Positions 16,902-25,289 of a stretch of 64,000 nt of DNA are shown piece after piece; positions within the stretch are counted from its first letter, which is position 1, and each line of letters begins with the position of its first letter. Source of the DNA: Variovorax sp. V93 (GTDB taxonomy: Bacteria; Pseudomonadota; Gammaproteobacteria; Burkholderiales; Burkholderiaceae_C); assembly GCF_041154485.1 (NCBI RefSeq), contig NZ_AP028669.1:1860001-1924000 (forward strand), in the 5' to 3' direction. The notes under the pieces were generated by a model that was given only the letters and a program-made list of their open reading frames with translations, made no database searches and was not told the DNA's origin. The position numbers and the translations under genes are program-made.

Positions 16902-17989
16902 TGCGGGTGGGCGGGATGCGGCGCTTGCGCAAGGCCGGCGCGCAGCGTGTCGAACTCGCGACTCCATTGCGTGCGCCAGGCGCGGCGCTGCGTATCGTCG
17001 ATCCATGCGCCGTCGAGCCCGTTGTGCATGAAGCCGCGCAGCTCGTCCAGCCCGAAGCCGAAGTCGCGCGCCATCATCAGCCAGGCCTCGGTGGGCGTGA
17101 CCTTGTGCAGCGTCGGGTCGTCGGTGTTGGGATGGATGCGCAGGCCCAGGCCGGGCATGCGGCGGATGGGATGGTCGAGCGCCCAGCGCTCCGGCGGCAA
17201 GGTGCGCAGGTAGTAGGAGTTGGTGGGCACCACGGTGAAGATGACGCCGCGCTCGGCGCACTGGCGCGCGAAGTCGGGCTGGTCGACCACCGTGTAGCCG
17301 TGGTCGATGCGGTCCACCTGCAGCACCTCGAGCGCGGTGCGCACGTTGGTCCACGGCATGCCGAACTCGCCCGCATGCGCGGTGGCCTTGAGTCCGGCGC
17401 GCCGCGCCTCGGCGTAGGCCTGGGCGAAGAGTTCGGGCGGCCGGTCGACTTCGCGGTAGTCGATGCCGATGCCGATCACCTCGTCGCAGCGGTGCGCCCT
17501 GACCCACGCCACCATTTCCACGGCGGCCTCGGGGCTGGCCTCGCGATCGATGGCGGCGATGAGCCGGCCGGTGATGCCGAACTCCTGCTGCGCGTCATGG
17601 ATCGCGCGCACGATCGCGCCCTGCGCCATCGGGTAGGCGATGCCGGAGCCGTGCACCGTGCCGGTCGGGTTCCAGAAGAATTCGGCGTAGCGCACGTTGT
17701 GGGCCGCCGCGTCCTCGAGGTATTCGCGCGTCAGCTGGTAGAGGTCGCCGGGGCTGCGCACCAGCTGCGCGTCGAGCGCGCGCAGCACGCGCAGCACGCC
17801 GACCGGCTTTTCTCCGCGCGTGTAGAAGCCTTCGATCTCCTCGGCCGCGAGCGGCGAGCCGGCGCGGTGGTTGAGCTGCTTGAAAGTCTCATGGCGCACC
17901 GTGCCGAACAGGTGGCAGTGCAGCTCCACCTTGGGAATCGCATGCAGCATGGATTCCAGCGTGAGCGGCGGCGAGGCAGGGCTGGTCAT
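16898..17989 (-). CDS. add: Adenosine deaminase family protein
   Basis: The 363-residue protein has the zinc-amidohydrolase motifs of adenosine/adenine deaminases: KVELHCHLFGT (HxH metal ligands), KATAHAGEFG (metal His and catalytic Glu), the IDHGYTV segment and HPNTDDPTL (metal Asp). HCHLFG replaces the usual HxHLDG, so substrate preference may differ from adenosine; adenine or a modified nucleoside is possible. The start at 17989 (MTSPASPP) was preferred, because the upstream in-frame extension is AT-rich promoter DNA. It is divergent from a LysR gene and cotranscribed with the Bug gene. Confidence 0.82.
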   Translation of the reverse strand: MTSPASPPLTLESMLHAIPKVELHCHLFGTVRHETFKQLNHRAGSPLAAEEIEGFYTRGEKPVGVLRVLRALDAQLVRSPGDLYQLTREYLEDAAAHNVRYAEFFWNPTGTVHGSGIAYPMAQGAIVRAIHDAQQEFGITGRLIAAIDREASPEAAVEMVAWVRAHRCDEVIGIGIDYREVDRPPELFAQAYAEARRAGLKATAHAGEFGMPWTNVRTALEVLQVDRIDHGYTVVDQPDFARQCAERGVIFTVVPTNSYYLRTLPPERWALDHPIRRMPGLGLRIHPNTDDPTLHKVTPTEAWLMMARDFGFGLDELRGFMHNGLDGAWIDDTQRRAWRTQWSREFDTLRAGLAQAPHPAHPQ

Positions 17990-18037
17990 GCCGGCCAGTC
18001 TAGGGAAGGTCACATCATAAATAAAATTTTGAATTTC

Positions 18038-18060
18038 TATAATTTGATTCATTCAATCAA
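18038..18060. promoter_or_regulatory. AT-rich divergent promoter with LysR-type palindrome
   Basis: The gap 17990-18073 is strikingly AT-rich. TATAAT at 18038-18043 is a perfect -10 for the rightward LysR gene. TTGATTCATTCAATCAA at 18044-18060 is a perfect palindrome with 6-base arms and a 5-base spacer, a likely binding site for that regulator. A TATGAT on the other strand near 18014-18019 could serve the deaminase operon. Confidence 0.6.
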
Positions 18061-18073
18061 TAACCAGGACGCG

Positions 18074-19030
18074 ATGGCCTCCTTGCCGCTCCGCGCGCTC
18101 ACCCTGCGCCAGCTCCAGTTCTTCTCGGTGCTGGTGGAAGAAGGCCACTTCGGCCGCGCGGCGCACCGGCTGGCCATCACCCAGCCGGCGCTGAGCAATG
18201 CGATCAAGCAGATGGAGAAACTGCTCGGCGCCGAGTTGCTGACCCGCTCCACCCACCGCCTCGAGCTCACGCCGGTGGGTGCCGAGGTGCTGGCGCGCAC
18301 CGATTTCCTGGTCAACACCTTCGAGGTAGCGCTGCGAGACATCGAAAGCACGGTGCAGCGCGGGCGGGCCTTCGTGCGCGTGGGCGTGATCCCCTCGGCC
18401 AGCGCGCGCGTGACGGCCACGGCCAGCGAGTTTCTGCAAGCCGGGCAGCGCGAGGTCGAGATCGCCTGGCGCGATGCGCCTTCGACCACCTTGCTGGCCG
18501 AGCTGCGCAGCGGCCAGCTCGACATGGCGGTGGCCGCCATCACCGAGCCGCCGGGCGGGCTGGCCTGCGTCGACCTGTTCCGCGACCCGCTGGTGCTGGT
18601 GGTGCGCCGCGACCATGCGTTGGCCACGGCCGCGGACGCGAGCTGGGAGGCCATCGGCCGCGAGCGGCTGGTGCTGTTCGAGAGTGGCAGCATGCCGGCG
18701 CTCGGCAACCCGGCGCGCGCGCAGTTCGAGCAAGGCCCCGAGCCCTTGCGCGTGAGCTATTCCGAAACGCTCTATGCGCTGGTGCGCAGCGGCCAGGCGC
18801 TGGGCTTGATGCCGCGGCTCTACACCGCGCTGCTGCGCGACCCCGAACTGGTGGTGCTGCCGCTCTCGAAGCCGCGCGTCGAGCGCCGCGTGGTGCTGGC
18901 CTACCTGCCGGGGCCGATCCGCAACGTGGCGGCGCAGGAACTGATCGCGTTCCTGCGCGAGCGGCTGCCGCAGGCCGGCGAGGCCACGGTGCGGCGGGTG
19001 GCGGCGAAGGGGAAGCGCAGCCGGCGCTGA
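18074..19030 (+). CDS. LysR-type transcriptional regulator
   Basis: The 318-residue protein begins LRALTLRQLQFFSVLVEEG and has the winged helix-turn-helix GRAAHRLAITQPALSNAIKQ, followed by the effector domain (VRVGVIPSASARVTATA) and a basic C-terminal tail (AAKGKRSRR). It is divergent from the deaminase-Bug operon and very probably controls it. The palindrome at 18044-18060 sits just upstream of its start codon. Confidence 0.93.
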   Translation: MASLPLRALTLRQLQFFSVLVEEGHFGRAAHRLAITQPALSNAIKQMEKLLGAELLTRSTHRLELTPVGAEVLARTDFLVNTFEVALRDIESTVQRGRAFVRVGVIPSASARVTATASEFLQAGQREVEIAWRDAPSTTLLAELRSGQLDMAVAAITEPPGGLACVDLFRDPLVLVVRRDHALATAADASWEAIGRERLVLFESGSMPALGNPARAQFEQGPEPLRVSYSETLYALVRSGQALGLMPRLYTALLRDPELVVLPLSKPRVERRVVLAYLPGPIRNVAAQELIAFLRERLPQAGEATVRRVAAKGKRSRR

Positions 19031-19053
19031 AGGCGGGCATTCGCCCCGAAGGC

Positions 19054-20271
19054 TCAGTGCAGCTCGGCCGCGGCGTGGATGGTTTCGCGCACGCGCGGAT
19101 AGATCTGCGCGTTCCACTTGCTGCCGCTGAAAACGCCATAGTGGCCCACGCCGGCCTGCAGGTGATGCACCTTGAGGTACGGCCGGATGCCGGTGCAGAG
19201 GTCTTGCGCCGCCACCGTCTGGCCGACCGAGCAGATGTCGTCGCGCTCGCCTTCCACCGTGAGCAGCGCGGTGCGGCGGATGGCCGCCGGGTTCACCGTG
19301 CGCTCGCCCACGGTGAGCACGCCGCGCGGCAGGTCGTAGGTCTGGAACACGCGTTCCACGGTTTCCAGGTAGAACTCGGCCGGCAGGTCGTTCACCGCCA
19401 GGTACTCGTCGTAGAAGCTGCCGATGGTGCGGGCCTTCTCGACCTCGCCCTCGACCAGGTGGCGGACCATGTCCTGGAACTGCTTCTTGTGGCGCTCGGG
19501 GTTCATGCTCATGAAGGCCGAGAGCTGCAGAAAGCCCGGGTACACGCGCCGCATCATGCCGGCATGCGGCCAGGGCACGTGGCTGATGAGGTTGCGGCGG
19601 AACCACTCGATCGGCTTGCTGGTGGCAAGCGCATTCACGCCGGTCGGGTTGACCCGGCAATCGACCGGGCCGGCCATCAGCGTGAGGCTGCGTGGCGTGG
19701 CGGGGTTGTCGTCCTCGGCCATCAGCGCGGTGGCGGCCAGTGCGGACACGCAGGGCTGGCAGACCGCGACCATGTGCACGCCCGGGCCCACGGCTTCCAG
19801 GAAGCGCATGAGCTGCAGCGTGTAGTCGTCCAGGCCGAAGCCGCCATGCCACAGCGGCACGTCGCGCGCGTTGTGCCAGTCGGTCAGGTACACGTCGTGG
19901 TCGCGCAGCAGGGTGCGCACGGTTTCGCGCAGCAGCGTCGCGAAATGGCCCGACAGTGGTGCGACCAGCAGCACGGGCGGGTGCACGGCCTGCGTGTCCT
20001 TGCGGAAATGCAGCAGCGTGCCGAAGGGCGAGACCAGCGTTTTCTCTTCGTGCACCGCGGTTTCCGCGCCATCGACCGGCACGCTGGCAATGCCGTAGTC
20101 GGGGCGCGAATGGGTCAGCCGCATGCGCGAAAACACTTCGAACTGCGCGGCCATGCGCCGCAACATGGTGCGTTCAGTGCCGTCCTTCCAGAGGGCCCGG
20201 GCGAGGTACTGGGCTGCGAGCCGGGAGGGCGAAAGCAGATCGGCTTGGTTCTGGTAGGCCCGGTACAACAT
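19054..20271 (-). CDS. phaZ: Intracellular polyhydroxyalkanoate depolymerase
   Basis: The 405-residue protein matches the PhaZ1-type intracellular PHB depolymerases of Burkholderiales in length and layout. It has an alpha/beta-hydrolase-like core with VAVCQPCVSALAA (the QPC motif with Cys174 as probable nucleophile, as these enzymes use Cys rather than Ser), LTLMAGPVDCRVNPT, the AFMSMNPERH segment and the catalytic His in GVGHYGVFSGSKWN. It mobilises stored polyhydroxybutyrate. There is no signal peptide. It is divergent from a GST-like gene; no phaC or phasin gene is in the window. Confidence 0.92.
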   Translation of the reverse strand: MLYRAYQNQADLLSPSRLAAQYLARALWKDGTERTMLRRMAAQFEVFSRMRLTHSRPDYGIASVPVDGAETAVHEEKTLVSPFGTLLHFRKDTQAVHPPVLLVAPLSGHFATLLRETVRTLLRDHDVYLTDWHNARDVPLWHGGFGLDDYTLQLMRFLEAVGPGVHMVAVCQPCVSALAATALMAEDDNPATPRSLTLMAGPVDCRVNPTGVNALATSKPIEWFRRNLISHVPWPHAGMMRRVYPGFLQLSAFMSMNPERHKKQFQDMVRHLVEGEVEKARTIGSFYDEYLAVNDLPAEFYLETVERVFQTYDLPRGVLTVGERTVNPAAIRRTALLTVEGERDDICSVGQTVAAQDLCTGIRPYLKVHHLQAGVGHYGVFSGSKWNAQIYPRVRETIHAAAELH

Positions 20272-20369
20272 GAAAGTAGTACAGGCAAGTTGCGGGCCAA
20301 GCGGTGGCACAGGCCTTGCACGCCCCATGGAGCCAACCGGCAGCAGGCAGCCCGTCAAGGAGATCCACG

Positions 20370-21026
20370 ATGGCCAAACCCGTTCTCACGATCAGCAGCA
20401 AGAACTACGGCGCCTGGGCGCTGCGGGGCTGGCTGATGTGCAGGCTGGCAGGGCTCGACTTCAGCGAGAAGATCATTCCGCCCGACGACCCGGCCATGAA
20501 GGCCGAGATGCTGCTGCTCTCTTCGTCGATGCTGGTGCCCTCGCTGCAGCACGGCGGCGTCAAGGTGTGGGACACGCTGGCCATCGGCGAATACCTGAAC
20601 GAGATCAAGCCCAAGAGCGGGCTGCTGCCGGCCGACATCCAGGCCCGCGCGCACTGCCGCGCCATTTGTGGCGAGATGCACTCGGGCTTCGCTTCGATGC
20701 GCGGCGCACTGCCGATGAACATCAAGGCCCGGTTCCGCGGATTCAAGATCTGGTCGCGGGCGCAGGCCGACATCGACCGCATCGTCGCCATCTGGCGCGA
20801 GTGCCTGAAGACCTACGGCGGTCCTTTCCTGTTCGGCAAGCAGCCGGGCATGGCCGATGCGATGTATGCGCCGGTGGTCACGCGCTTCCTGAGCTACGAC
20901 GTGCCGCTCGACAGCGTCTGCGCCGCCTACTGCAAGCGCGTGATGGACCTGCCCGCCATGCAGGAGTGGGTGGCCGCCGCGAAGGAGGAGCCCGAGGAAA
21001 TCGACGAGCTCGACGCCGAGTTCTAG
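20370..21026 (+). CDS. Glutathione S-transferase family protein
   Basis: The 218-residue protein has a GST N-terminal thioredoxin-like domain (LTISSKNYGAWALRGWLMCRLAG, then SSMLVPSLQHGGVKVWDTLAIGEYL, with the cis-Pro and the SQAI-like glutathione contact replaced by DTLAI). The C-terminal helical domain contains FGKQPGMADAMYAPVVTRF (N-capping motif). Start ATG 20370 follows AAGGAG. Its stop codon shares CTAG with the convergent IclR gene. The role is unknown. Confidence 0.9.
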   Translation: MAKPVLTISSKNYGAWALRGWLMCRLAGLDFSEKIIPPDDPAMKAEMLLLSSSMLVPSLQHGGVKVWDTLAIGEYLNEIKPKSGLLPADIQARAHCRAICGEMHSGFASMRGALPMNIKARFRGFKIWSRAQADIDRIVAIWRECLKTYGGPFLFGKQPGMADAMYAPVVTRFLSYDVPLDSVCAAYCKRVMDLPAMQEWVAAAKEEPEEIDELDAEF

Positions 21027-21871
21027 GCCGATTTTCTGCGCCGGTTCTTCAGGCCGGGGGGTGGCCCGAAGCCCACCTGCCGCAGCTTGCGCTCGATGCC
21101 CTGCGCCGCCTGTTGCAGGTCGGCCAGGTGCGCCGAGACGATCTCGCGCTCGGTCTTCACGGCCGGCAGCCACGCGCAGCTCAGGCAGCCCACCACGCGT
21201 TCGTCCAGGCGCACCGGCACCGAGAGCGCGCCGAAGCGGTCGGGCGAATCCATGCTGGTCGACGTCGGGTCGCGCACCACGTAGCCCTGGTCTCTGGCAT
21301 GGGCCACCATGCGCCGGATGTTCTCGGGGCGGCGCGCGGCGCGGTCGGTGTCGTTCGGCGAACGGGCCAGCGCCGCGAGAATCTCGCGCCGCTCGTCCTC
21401 GGGACAGAACGACAGATAGCAGCGGCCGAGCGACGACAGCAGCATGGGCGGCCTGAAGCCCAGTACGCGGTAGTTCACAGCCAGGCCGTTGCGCGGCCGG
21501 TCGGTGTCCAGGATGAGCATGGCCGCGCCGTCGCGCACGCCCAGGTCGGTGGGCCACGGCACCAGGCGCTGCAGCGTGGCGCGGGGCTGCGCTGCGAGCG
21601 CTGACAGGCGAGCGCGCCATTGCACCGCGGGCCCTGATTCGCCGCTGGCCGGGGCCGGCACGTAGCGCTTGTCGAGCTCGCTGCGCTCGGCCCATCCGGC
21701 CTGTTGCAGTGTCTTCAGGATGCGCAGCAGCGTGGCCTTCGAGAGGCCGGTCTGGCGATGCAGCTCCGACAGCGTGGCGGCCGACGAGCGCTGGATGGCC
21801 AGCATCACGTCGAGCCCGCGGCGCAGCGCATCGATCGATTTCACGCCTCGGACTCCGGCGGTGTCTGCCAT
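21023..21871 (-). CDS. IclR family transcriptional regulator
   Basis: The 282-residue protein has an N-terminal winged helix (ALRRGLDVMLAIQRSSAATL, HRQTGLSKATLLRILKTL) and an IclR effector domain (YRVLGFRPPMLLSSLGRCYLSF, DQGYVVRDPTS, SAHLADLQQAAQGIER). It is divergent from the Bug-Rieske oxygenase pair, which it presumably controls in response to an aromatic effector. The operator candidate is the palindrome at 21891-21903. Confidence 0.93.
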   Translation of the reverse strand: MADTAGVRGVKSIDALRRGLDVMLAIQRSSAATLSELHRQTGLSKATLLRILKTLQQAGWAERSELDKRYVPAPASGESGPAVQWRARLSALAAQPRATLQRLVPWPTDLGVRDGAAMLILDTDRPRNGLAVNYRVLGFRPPMLLSSLGRCYLSFCPEDERREILAALARSPNDTDRAARRPENIRRMVAHARDQGYVVRDPTSTSMDSPDRFGALSVPVRLDERVVGCLSCAWLPAVKTEREIVSAHLADLQQAAQGIERKLRQVGFGPPPGLKNRRRKSA

Positions 21872-21890
21872 GCAGGGCTCCAGAAAAAAG

Positions 21891-21903
21891 TTCACCTGGT
21901 GAA
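21891..21903. promoter_or_regulatory. Probable IclR operator
   Basis: TTCACCTGGTGAA is a perfect palindrome with 6-base arms, 20 bases upstream of the IclR start and 80 upstream of the Bug start. A simple inverted repeat this close to an IclR gene in a divergent region is typical of autoregulation plus control of the catabolic operon. Confidence 0.65.
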
Positions 21904-21982
21904 ACTATATCTTCTGGCTTCGGCAGCGCGTTCCTACAGTGCATCGACCCCACCCGTCGTCCCACTGAAAAGGAAACCGAGC

Positions 21983-22978
21983 ATGAAGTTCACCCGTCGC
22001 AAAGCGGTCCGTACCGCTGCCGCCATTGCCGCATCGAGCCTTGCGCTGCTGGCCGCCGGCAGCGCCATGGCGCAGGCCTGGCCGGCCAGGCCGATCACCG
22101 TCGTCGTTTCCTATCCCGCGGGCGGCGACACCGATGCGGTCGCGCGCATCTATGCCGAGAAGCTCTCGCTGCGCCTCGGGCAGCCTGTGCTCGTCGACAA
22201 CCGGCCCGGCGCCAGCGGCATGATCGGCAACGCCTGGGTTGCCAGGGCCGCGCCGGATGGCTACACGCTGCTGTTCACTCCCAGTACCTTTGCGATCGCG
22301 CAGCACGTGCTGAAGGCCGGCCCCGGCGTGGCGCACGACGTGGTCAAGGATTTCACGCCCATCGTGAAGACCGGGAACATACCGCTGCTGCTGGTGACCG
22401 CCCCATCGACCGGCATCAAGAACGTGGCGCAGCTGGTGGCCGACGCCAGGGCCGGCAAGGCGCTGAGCTACGGCACGCCGGGCGCGGGCTCGCCGATGCA
22501 CATCGCGGGCGAACTCTTCAACAAGGACGCCGGAACGCAGATTGCCCATGCGCCGTATCGCGGCGTGGCGCCGGTGGTGAACGACGCGCTCGGCGGCCAC
22601 GTGGGCGTGGGCTGGATCACGCCAGGCGCGGTGGCGGGCCACATCGCCAGCGGCAAGCTGGTCCCGCTGGCCGTGGCCGAACGCCAGCGCACGAAGCTGA
22701 TGCCCGGCGTGCCCACCCTGGTCGAGCTTGGCTACAAGGACGTGGACGTCAGCGCCTGGATGGGCCTGCTCGGCCCCAGGGGCATGCCGGCGGAGCTGGT
22801 GCAGGCGCTGAACCGCCAATTCAACGAAGTGCTGAGGATGCCCGACGTGCAGGCCCGCATGGCCGCGCTCGGCATCGAACCCGTCGGCGGCGCGCCGTCG
22901 GTGCTGGCGCAGCAGATCGCGGACGACGACCAGCGCTTCGGCAGGCTGGTGAAGGAATTCGGCATTCGCGCCGAATGA
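21983..22978 (+). CDS. Bug/TctC family solute-binding protein
   Basis: The 331-residue protein starts MKFTRRKAVRTAAAIAASSL, an RR-containing signal that may be Sec or twin-arginine dependent, ending in AMAQA. Bug motifs follow: [38 protein letters not shown] and HAPYRGVAP. It is 22 bases upstream of the Rieske oxygenase gene, so its ligand is plausibly the aromatic acid that the oxygenase attacks (inference). Start 21983 follows AAAAGGAAA. Confidence 0.93.
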   Translation: MKFTRRKAVRTAAAIAASSLALLAAGSAMAQAWPARPITVVVSYPAGGDTDAVARIYAEKLSLRLGQPVLVDNRPGASGMIGNAWVARAAPDGYTLLFTPSTFAIAQHVLKAGPGVAHDVVKDFTPIVKTGNIPLLLVTAPSTGIKNVAQLVADARAGKALSYGTPGAGSPMHIAGELFNKDAGTQIAHAPYRGVAPVVNDALGGHVGVGWITPGAVAGHIASGKLVPLAVAERQRTKLMPGVPTLVELGYKDVDVSAWMGLLGPRGMPAELVQALNRQFNEVLRMPDVQARMAALGIEPVGGAPSVLAQQIADDDQRFGRLVKEFGIRAE

Positions 22979-23000
22979 ACCGGAACAAGGAGACAAGCAC

Positions 23001-24317
23001 ATGCTGAGCGAAGAGAAGAACCGCCTGCTGACCGAGGTCGGTCCCGGCAAGCCGATGGGCGACTACCTGCGCCGCTACTGGCATCCGATTGCCGGAGCGA
23101 GCGAGTTCGACGACCAGGCCGTCAAGCCGCTGCGCATCCTGGGCGAGGACCTGGTGCTCTACAAGGACCTGGGCGGCAACTACGGCTTGGTGGACCGCCG
23201 CTGCTCGCACCGCAATGCCGACATGTCCTACGGCTTCGTCGAGCAGTGCGGCCTGCGTTGCAGCTATCACGGCTGGCAGTACGACCAGAGCGGCCAGTGC
23301 GTGCACCAGCCCTTCGAGGAAACGATGGACCCGGGCGCGCGCATGCGCAGGAACACGAAGATCAAGGCCTACCCCGTGCAGGAGAAGGCCGGGCTGCTCT
23401 GGGCCTACATGGGGCCGCAGCCCGCACCGCTGCTGCCCGACTGGGAGCTGTTCAATTTCAGCAACGGTTTCGCGCAGGCCGTGTTCGCCGAGATACCGTG
23501 CAACTGGTTCCAGTGCCAGGAAAACTCCATCGACCCCGTGCATTTCGAGTGGACGCACAACAACTGGACCACCCGCCTGCAGGGCGACGAGGGCCCCTAT
23601 GTGCCCACCCACCTGAAGCTCGCGTTCGAGGAGTTCGAGCACGGCTTCGTCTACAGGCGGTTGCGCGGCGGCGAGAGCGAGGACAACGTCATGTGGACGG
23701 CGGGCCGCGTCACGCTGTGGCCCAACGGATTTTTTCTCGGCCATCACTTCGAATGGCGCGTGCCCATCGACGACCACAACACCCTGAGCGTGCTGTGGGT
23801 CCTGAGCCGCGTGCCGACCGAGCAGGAGCCCTACGTGCAGGAGCGCATCCCGTCCTGGTACGGCCCGATCAAGGACCCGGCCACCGGCCGCTGGATCACG
23901 AGCCACGTGGCCAACCAGGACTTCGTCGTCTGGGTGGGGCAGGGCACGGTCACCGACCGCACCCGCGAAAAGCTCGGCCAGAGCGACAAGGGCATTGTGA
24001 TGATGCGCCGCCGCTTCTTCGAGGAGATCGAGGCGATGCAGGCCGATCCGGCGCACGAGCCCAAGGGCCTGATCCGCGATGCCGCGATGAACCGCGACCT
24101 GCGGCTGCCTTCGGCCTGCCGCGACGAGATGCTCCACGGCCTGCCGCGCGCGCAGCTTGCCGCCCATCCGCTGCTGGGCCCCTACCTGAAGGATTTCTTC
24201 GGCCAGGCCGGACAGCCCGAGCATGTGCGCGCGGCCTACGAACGCGCGATCGGCCAGAAGGTGGAAGGCGCGAAATTCTTCAAGGTGCACGGCAGCGCCG
24301 CGGAGCAGTCGAGTTAG
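23001..24317 (+). CDS. Rieske aromatic ring-hydroxylating oxygenase, alpha subunit
   Basis: The 438-residue protein has a complete Rieske domain: Cys68-x-His70 (CSHRNADMSYGF) and Cys87-xx-His90 (CSYHGWQYD) bind the [2Fe-2S] cluster. The mononuclear iron site is in NSIDPVHFEWTHNN (Asp-xx-His-xxxx-His). The layout is that of single-component-alpha oxygenases of the phthalate 4,5-dioxygenase/phenoxybenzoate type, which receive electrons from a separate reductase; none is adjacent. The Bug and IclR genes upstream suggest an aromatic carboxylate as substrate. Its stop overlaps the convergent DOPA-dioxygenase-like gene. Confidence 0.92.
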   Translation: MLSEEKNRLLTEVGPGKPMGDYLRRYWHPIAGASEFDDQAVKPLRILGEDLVLYKDLGGNYGLVDRRCSHRNADMSYGFVEQCGLRCSYHGWQYDQSGQCVHQPFEETMDPGARMRRNTKIKAYPVQEKAGLLWAYMGPQPAPLLPDWELFNFSNGFAQAVFAEIPCNWFQCQENSIDPVHFEWTHNNWTTRLQGDEGPYVPTHLKLAFEEFEHGFVYRRLRGGESEDNVMWTAGRVTLWPNGFFLGHHFEWRVPIDDHNTLSVLWVLSRVPTEQEPYVQERIPSWYGPIKDPATGRWITSHVANQDFVVWVGQGTVTDRTREKLGQSDKGIVMMRRRFFEEIEAMQADPAHEPKGLIRDAAMNRDLRLPSACRDEMLHGLPRAQLAAHPLLGPYLKDFFGQAGQPEHVRAAYERAIGQKVEGAKFFKVHGSAAEQSS

Positions 24318-24661
24318 CGCCGGAACATCCGCAGGTCGAGTGGGCTTTCCTCGCCGAGCCACATGGCATGCGCCGTGTGGTCGGCGAAGTCGTCGCCCGT
24401 GACGCCGTGCACGAAGATGTCGAGGCCGTTGCGGTGCGTCTCGAGCCATTCGATCACCTGGTCGAACTCGGCCGCGTCGAAGGCCAACTGGCAGCTCCAG
24501 TGCGTGTGGGGGCCCACCAGCCGCTCGTGCACCCGGCCGACCACCACCATCAGTTCGCGGCCCGCCTCTTCGCACAGCTGCCTGGCCTGCGCCACCGTGG
24601 CGGGGCCGAAGTAGACGTGGGCGTGGTATTGCGGATAGAGGTTTTCGGGGCGGCGCGGCAT
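24314..24661 (-). CDS. DOPA 4,5-dioxygenase family protein
   Basis: The 115-residue protein matches the small DOPA_dioxygen family: YHAHVYFGPATVAQARQLCEE, a VGRVHERLVGPHTHWSCQLAF segment with the paired His residues, then NGLDIFVHGVTGDDFADHTAHA. Characterised plant and fungal relatives cleave DOPA in betalain and pigment formation. Bacterial substrates are mostly unknown, although catechol-type extradiol cleavage is expected. It ends the five-gene operon starting at 27743, seven bases after the DUF4166 gene. Confidence 0.85.
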   Translation of the reverse strand: MPRRPENLYPQYHAHVYFGPATVAQARQLCEEAGRELMVVVGRVHERLVGPHTHWSCQLAFDAAEFDQVIEWLETHRNGLDIFVHGVTGDDFADHTAHAMWLGEESPLDLRMFRR

Positions 24662-24668
24662 GGTCCGG

Positions 24669-25289
24669 TCATTGTGGACCCAACCGGAAGCGCCCGCTGT
24701 AGCGGAACACGTCGCCGAACCAGCGGTGGCGCAGCACCATCCTCATGGTGAAGCGGTCGGCATCGTGCGGGTCGGGCCGTTCCTCGACATAGGCGGTGCC
24801 CAGCAGCAGGCCGAGCGGCAGCGGCAGGTGCAGCCTGCCAAGGCGCCAGATGTAACCGAGGTCGCGGAACACCAGCGCGCCTTCTTCCGCGCTCACGGCC
24901 AGGCGCATGCCGACGCCGAAGCGCACGTACTCGATCACCTCGCCGCCGCCCTTGGCCGCCTGCGCCATGTGCGAGCGGAAGTGGAACGGCGCGCGGCCCT
25001 CGAAGCTGAAGATGCGGTCCCAGTACAGCCGCGCGTCGCCGGGCCGGCAGCGGTAGTGCACCTCGATCGGCACGCCGGTGCCGGTGTAGGGAACGAGGGC
25101 GCCGAACAGGCGGCCGAAGGGCATCAGCAGGCGCGCCCACGGCGCATGGTGCACTTCGTCCATCGTGCCGCGCACGCACACGTGGGCGTTCGAGAACGGT
25201 GCCATCGTGTAGTGCCGGCGGATCACGTCGCCGAGCTGCTCCCAGCCAGGGCCGAGCACCTGCTGGAAGACGGGGCGCGTGTCCTTCAT
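24669..25289 (-). CDS. DUF4166 domain protein
   Basis: The 206-residue protein matches DUF4166 (landmarks: PVFQQVLGPGWEQLGDVIRRHY, CVRGTMDEVHHAPWARLL, IEVHYRCRPGDARLYWDRIF). This domain is usually found alone or fused to saccharopine dehydrogenase-like or SDR modules and has no assigned activity. There is no signal peptide; a hydrophobic LPLPLGLLLGTAYVEE lies late. The start at 25289 overlaps the membrane-SRPBCC stop (ATGA), so it is translated as part of the operon. Confidence 0.8.
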   Translation of the reverse strand: MKDTRPVFQQVLGPGWEQLGDVIRRHYTMAPFSNAHVCVRGTMDEVHHAPWARLLMPFGRLFGALVPYTGTGVPIEVHYRCRPGDARLYWDRIFSFEGRAPFHFRSHMAQAAKGGGEVIEYVRFGVGMRLAVSAEEGALVFRDLGYIWRLGRLHLPLPLGLLLGTAYVEERPDPHDADRFTMRMVLRHRWFGDVFRYSGRFRLGPQ

